Positions 30,807 to 33,870 of a stretch of DNA of 33,870 nt are shown piece after piece (the stretch's first letter is position 1; every line of letters begins with the position of its first letter). A program made the position numbers and the translations under genes. Under the pieces are notes generated by a model, which saw only the letters and a program-made list of their open reading frames with translations, ran no database searches and was not told the origin of the DNA. The stretch is from a bacterium (lineage in GTDB: Bacteria > Desulfobacterota > Binatia > HRBIN30 > CADEER01): NCBI GenBank assembly GCA_030430165.1, contig JAUIGL010000069.1:1-33870 (forward strand), given 5' to 3'.

Positions 30807-31079
30807 GCGACTGGGTAGTGGGGCAGTTATGACATCCGGAAATAAACTGAGCCTCGCTACGCTCGGTCGTCTGAGGGTCCCTCACCCGGCCTGCGGCCGA
30901 CCTCTCCCACAGGGAGAGGCATCCGAATTCCCTTCTCCCTGTGGGAGAAGGTCAGGATGAGGGTCCCTCAAATGGGGGCGAAGCCCCACCGATGTATTTG
31001 CAGAACGTTCGATTGGCTCGACCCCATCGAGGCACCTCGATCGCTCCCCGATCTTCAAACTGACCCACTCCCGCGAGTG
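30807..31079. mobile_element. MITE-like element, copy 2, inverted relative to copy 1
   Basis: The element proper is 30814-31072 (259 bp). Its ends, GGTAGTGGGGCAGTTA (30814-30829) and AAACTGACCCACTCCC (31057-31072), match the copy 1 ends at 14/16 and 15/16. The flanking heptamers GCGACTG (30807-30813) and GCGAGTG (31073-31079) agree at 6 of 7, like a decayed target duplication. The core (30872-30970) lies between two TGAGGGTCCCTCA palindromes and holds hairpins CCTCTCCC/GGGAGAGG (30901-30919) and CCTTCTCCC/GGGAGAAGG (30931-30951). Its reverse complement aligns along copy 1, lacking that copy's two nested insertions. It fills most of the gap 30787-31123, in which nothing else was seen. Confidence 0.78.
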
Positions 31080-31123
31080 CCGTCGCTTGCGCTCTTACCG
31101 GTCGACGCGGCAAGGTGTGGGGA

Positions 31124-31939
31124 ATGCGACGAGCCGCGCTGGTTTCTCTCCTGTTCTCGGTGCTGGCGGCGCCGGTGGCCGCTGTGATTTCGGTCGATCC
31201 GCCGTGCGCTTGTGACTGCGGCTTCAACGGTCCGGTCGAGGTCAGCGACCTCGTCGTCCTGGTCAACGTCAACCTCGGCAGGCGGCCGGTGGCGAGTTGT
31301 CCCAGCTATATCCTCGGCGGTCTGCCGTCGGTCGGCTTTCTCGTCCAATGCGTCAACGCGCTGATCGACAGCGAGGTCTGCCCACTGACGGCGCCGGCCA
31401 CGGCGACGCCGACGCGGCGGGTTTCTCCCACTCCGACGGTCACCGGAACCATCTTCCCGCCGCCGGACGCCGAGGCGTCCGCCGCCGCGACCGAGCTTCT
31501 CGAAAGCTTGTTCGTCTGCGCCACGGCCGGGACGCCGGGTGGCGACACCATCGTTTCCCCCGTGCCGGCTGGGGCCGGTCTCGAGTGCACCAGCTTCACC
31601 GGCCACAACGGTGTCTTCTCCTTGCTCAAGTATCCTTCGACGCAGGACGCGGAAGACGAGCTCGGCGAGCCGTCCGAGGGCGAGACCGTGGCCGAGGTCG
31701 GCGGCGGGACACTGCACGAAGCCAAATGGAATCCGTTGTGCGAGGAACCGGAGTCGCCGGACTGCAGTCGGCCCGACGCCTCGAGCACGCGCTGGGCGTG
31801 GCAGCGCGAGTGTTGGCTGGCGCAGGGGGAGACCTTCGACGATACCGGCTTCGTGCTGACGCCGCAGGGCCCGAAGGTCGCCATCGCCTTCGACGGCTCG
31901 ACGCTCTTCGGTGGCCTGCTCGCGCTTTGCCCAGAGTAA
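31124..31939 (+). CDS. Secreted protein with degenerate dockerin-like module and Pro/Thr linker
   Basis: 271 residues from ATG 31124, preceded by AAGGTGTGGGGA. The signal peptide (1-20) ends in PVAA. Residues 28-86 match the EF-hand module of the protein at 12254-13171: DCGFNGPVEVSDLVVLVNVNLGRRPVASC lines up with its first repeat without gaps, but the calcium ligands are mostly lost, and a second half (about 67-86) is also degenerate. A Pro/Thr linker (90-114) leads to a domain (115-271) with six Cys and several Trp that I do not recognise. It stands between MITE copy 2 and a convergent operon. Secretion and modular build are clear; function is not. Confidence 0.7.
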   Translation: MRRAALVSLLFSVLAAPVAAVISVDPPCACDCGFNGPVEVSDLVVLVNVNLGRRPVASCPSYILGGLPSVGFLVQCVNALIDSEVCPLTAPATATPTRRVSPTPTVTGTIFPPPDAEASAAATELLESLFVCATAGTPGGDTIVSPVPAGAGLECTSFTGHNGVFSLLKYPSTQDAEDELGEPSEGETVAEVGGGTLHEAKWNPLCEEPESPDCSRPDASSTRWAWQRECWLAQGETFDDTGFVLTPQGPKVAIAFDGSTLFGGLLALCPE

Positions 31940-31945
31940 CCCACT

Positions 31946-31974
31946 GCTGAGCGGACGACCGGGCTAGTCTCAGC
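31946..31974. terminator. Weak hairpin between convergent genes
   Basis: GCTGAG (31946-31951) pairs with CTCAGC (31969-31974) across a 17-nt loop, in the 37-nt gap between the secreted-protein gene and the ZntB-like gene. It could serve both strands; there is no T-run. Confidence 0.3.
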
Positions 31975-31976
31975 GC

Positions 31977-32960
31977 TCAGAATATCTTCAGGATACGGAA
32001 GACGACGAGCTGGACGACGACGATCCCGATCAGGAGCAGGACGAAGATCCCGAATGCCGCGGGGTTGTCCGACCCGGGAATGCCGCCGACGTTGATCCCG
32101 AGCAGGCCGGTCAGGAATCCGAGTGGCAGGAACAGCGCCGCGACGATCGACAGCAGGTACATGGTGCGGTTCATTTCCTCGCTGATGTGGTTGGTCAGCT
32201 GGTCCTGGGTGATCGCTGCGCGTTCGCGAATCGCGTCGAGGTCCTCCACATAGCGGGTGACGCGGTCGGCGATCTCCTGGATCCGGGCGCGCAGCGGTTG
32301 GCTCCACGGTGCGCTGGCGCTCGCCGCTAGAGCCCGCAGGGCATCGCGTTGCGGCGCCACGTAGCGGCGCAGCGCGATCGCCTGGCGTCGCAGAGAGGCG
32401 AGACTTGCGCGCAGCTCGCGGGTGGATTCGCCGAGCAGCTGGTCTTCGAGGTCGTCGACCTCGTCCTCGAGCTCGCCGACGACGGGTCCGATCCTATCAG
32501 TGAGGCGAGCGACGATCTCCGCAACCAGCTCGGGGCAAGAGGCGGGACCTTGGCCGCTGGCGAGCTCGGCCGGGAGCTCCTGCAGCGCCATGCTGCGGCG
32601 GAAGCGCGCCGATACCACGGTGGTCTGGTCGAACCACAGGCGCAGCGAGACCATGTCCTCTGGTTCCGAGCCTGGGTTGAGGTTGACGCCCCGAAGAATC
32701 ACCAAGGTCCCGGTGCCGAGCGCCGTCGCGCGCGGGCGCGTGTCTTCCTCGAGGAGCGCCTCGACGACCAGCCCGTCGAGTCCGCTGGCGTCGCGCAGCC
32801 AGCGCCGCACCCGTTCCTGGCCGCGGTCGAGGTGGACCCACACCGGGGTCGGGCTGGCGATCAGCGCCGCGAGGTCGTCCCAGCCGAACGCGGTGGCACC
32901 GCCGTTGCCGTCGAGCGCGAAGGCGTAGATCAGTCCGTTTTCCGCAGCCGGATCGCTCAT
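31977..32960 (-). CDS. ZntB/CorA-type divalent cation transporter
   Basis: 327 residues. The N-terminal cytoplasmic alpha/beta funnel domain (1-165) has WVHLDRG and an RGVNLNPGSEPEDMVSLRLWF stretch typical of ZntB. A long helical coiled region (165-262) follows, then two membrane helices (about 267-287 and 303-324). The loop signature is GIN (288-290, in GINVGGIPG) instead of the GMN of CorA, as seen in the ZntB branch, which moves Zn2+ with protons. The ATG (32958-32960) overlaps the TGA of the MscS-type gene, so the two are translated together. Transport of Zn2+ or other divalent ions is well supported; direction is not. Confidence 0.92.
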   Translation of the reverse strand: MSDPAAENGLIYAFALDGNGGATAFGWDDLAALIASPTPVWVHLDRGQERVRRWLRDASGLDGLVVEALLEEDTRPRATALGTGTLVILRGVNLNPGSEPEDMVSLRLWFDQTTVVSARFRRSMALQELPAELASGQGPASCPELVAEIVARLTDRIGPVVGELEDEVDDLEDQLLGESTRELRASLASLRRQAIALRRYVAPQRDALRALAASASAPWSQPLRARIQEIADRVTRYVEDLDAIRERAAITQDQLTNHISEEMNRTMYLLSIVAALFLPLGFLTGLLGINVGGIPGSDNPAAFGIFVLLLIGIVVVQLVVFRILKIF

Positions 32961-33870
32961 GCTTGCTGCTCCCCTTTCCCGGGCGCGGCGCGCGAGATGC
33001 GCAGGTCGAGCCCGCCGGGCGCGTCGAGGTGGATGTCGCGCTGCGGGAAGGCGATGACGATGCCAGCTTCGCGCAGCAGGTCGTCGATGCGGTAGCGGAT
33101 CTGGGTTTCGACGGTCCAGATGTTGAGCAGGGGGCGAACGTAAAAGAGGACGTCGAACACCAGCGCATTGTCGCCGAAGTCGCTGAATCGCACCCACGGT
33201 TTCGGCGTGCGCTCGACGTGGGGCACGCCGTCGGCCGCCTGGAGAAGCAGCTTCTCGACCTCTCGGGTGGGCGAGCCGTAGGCGACGCCTACCCGCACGC
33301 GGCCGCGAATCACGTCGTCGGACAGCGTCCAGTTGATGAAGCGGTTCTCGAGAAAGAAGCTGTTGGGGATGAGGATGTGGGTGTTCTCGAAGGTGCGCAG
33401 GCGGGTACTGCGCCCGCCGATGCGATCGATCGTACCGAGGGTGCCGTCTAGATCGACCAGGTCGCCGACGCTGATCGGACGCTCCATCAGGAGGATCAGG
33501 CCGCTGATGAAGTTGTTGACCAGATTCTGGCTGCCGAACCCGATGCCGATGGCGAGCGCGCCGCCGACCAGGGTGAAGATGGTCAAGGGGATGCTGACGG
33601 TGTTGAGAGCGAACAGAACCACGACGACGATTGCCACGTAGTAGGTGATCGACTCGAAGGCGCTGGCGGCGGACTGGGGAACGCCGAATCGTTTCAGCAC
33701 CTGGCGGCTGAGCGTGCTCGACAGTAGCCGGGCGAGGCGCAGTCCGAGCGTCAGCAGCACCAGCGCGAGGAACAGCTTGCCGGCGGTGATCGACTGGTCG
33801 TCGACGACGGTGACCTCGTACGACCAGGCGCGCTTGGTCCAGGCCCATGCCGCGGCGAATCGTTCTTCGA
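32957..33870 (-). CDS. MscS-family mechanosensitive channel, 5' truncated
   Basis: The frame is open to the right window edge; 304 codons are in view. The GTG at 33760 is internal, since coding continues upstream (EERFAAAWAWTKRAW...). Two or more helices precede the pore helix, which reads GGALAIGIGFGSQNLVNNFISGLILLMERP, the Gly/Ala-packed TM3 of MscS. The beta domain follows with VGDLVDLDGTLGTIDRIGGRSTRLRTFEN, and then the C-terminal alpha/beta part. Channels of this type release solutes on hypo-osmotic shock; longer KefA/YnaI-like forms have extra N-terminal helices, as may be the case here. The overlap with the ZntB-like gene suggests joint response to ionic or osmotic conditions. Confidence 0.9.
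   Translation of the reverse strand, partial: EERFAAAWAWTKRAWSYEVTVVDDQSITAGKLFLALVLLTLGLRLARLLSSTLSRQVLKRFGVPQSAASAFESITYYVAIVVVVLFALNTVSIPLTIFTLVGGALAIGIGFGSQNLVNNFISGLILLMERPISVGDLVDLDGTLGTIDRIGGRSTRLRTFENTHILIPNSFFLENRFINWTLSDDVIRGRVRVGVAYGSPTREVEKLLLQAADGVPHVERTPKPWVRFSDFGDNALVFDVLFYVRPLLNIWTVETQIRYRIDDLLREAGIVIAFPQRDIHLDAPGGLDLRISRAAPGKGEQQA

Noticed and set aside
1..33870. tRNA, rRNA, riboswitch or prophage genes
   Set aside because: I looked for conserved T-loop sequences, rRNA segments and phage or integrase motifs on both strands and saw none that hold up; chance TTCGA matches fall inside coding genes.

Overview
The window is 33.9 kb of GC-rich bacterial DNA, densely coded, with short intergenic gaps and no rRNA, tRNA, CRISPR array, transposase or phage gene that I could recognise. 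The cell is Gram-negative: the window carries a TonB-dependent receptor, an outer-membrane beta-barrel, LolA-like and LpoB-like envelope proteins and several lipoproteins. Secreted proteins with a paired EF-hand/dockerin-like module followed by a Pro/Thr linker, next to an RND (HAE3/MMPL-type) exporter locus, recall uncultured deltaproteobacterial-grade lineages such as Candidatus Binatia (Desulfobacterota_B). That placement is an impression and has not been tested.

Layout. 1-589: 3' part of a HisN-type inositol-monophosphatase family gene. 590-730: a convergent gap packed with hairpins and short repeats. 731-5053 (minus): aldehyde dehydrogenase, glutamine-synthetase-like ligase, class I glutamine amidotransferase and SDR, in operon spacing. 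This is a gamma-glutamylation pathway in which an alcohol dehydrogenase takes the place normally held by the amine oxidase PuuB. 5143-7763 (plus): a polytopic membrane protein translationally coupled to a His/Met-rich exported protein whose predicted mature N-terminus is His; probably copper or another soft metal. 7870-8814: exported metallo-beta-lactamase-fold hydrolase. 9060-10523: orphan membrane histidine kinase. 10613-11980: DUF1214-like protein. 12254-17874: a four-gene operon (EF-hand secreted protein, outer-membrane barrel, RND permease, LolA-like protein) that reads as a trans-envelope route for a hydrophobic molecule. 18027-18986: DsbA-like protein with a duplicated four-cysteine module. 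19215-20990: GPH-type sugar symporter. 21005-21400 (minus): VOC protein.

21914-30786 (plus) is a run of seven closely spaced genes: beta-propeller lipoprotein, GT-C-like membrane glycosyltransferase, a YceK-like small protein, an LpoB-like lipoprotein, a COG3014-like lipoprotein, a TonB-dependent receptor and an SDR. 31124-31939 is a second secreted protein with a degenerate dockerin-like module. 31977-33870 (minus) is an MscS-type channel overlapping a ZntB/CorA-type transporter.

The most notable non-coding structure is a pair of inverted-orientation, MITE-like elements (21453-21778 and 30814-31072). They have 16-bp terminal inverted repeats, flanking 7-bp direct repeats that look like target-site duplications, and palindromes nested inside. 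Two four-unit heptamer arrays, one of which supplies the end of a reading frame, and an array of TTGGGAC boxes alternating with hairpins are the other unexplained patterns.
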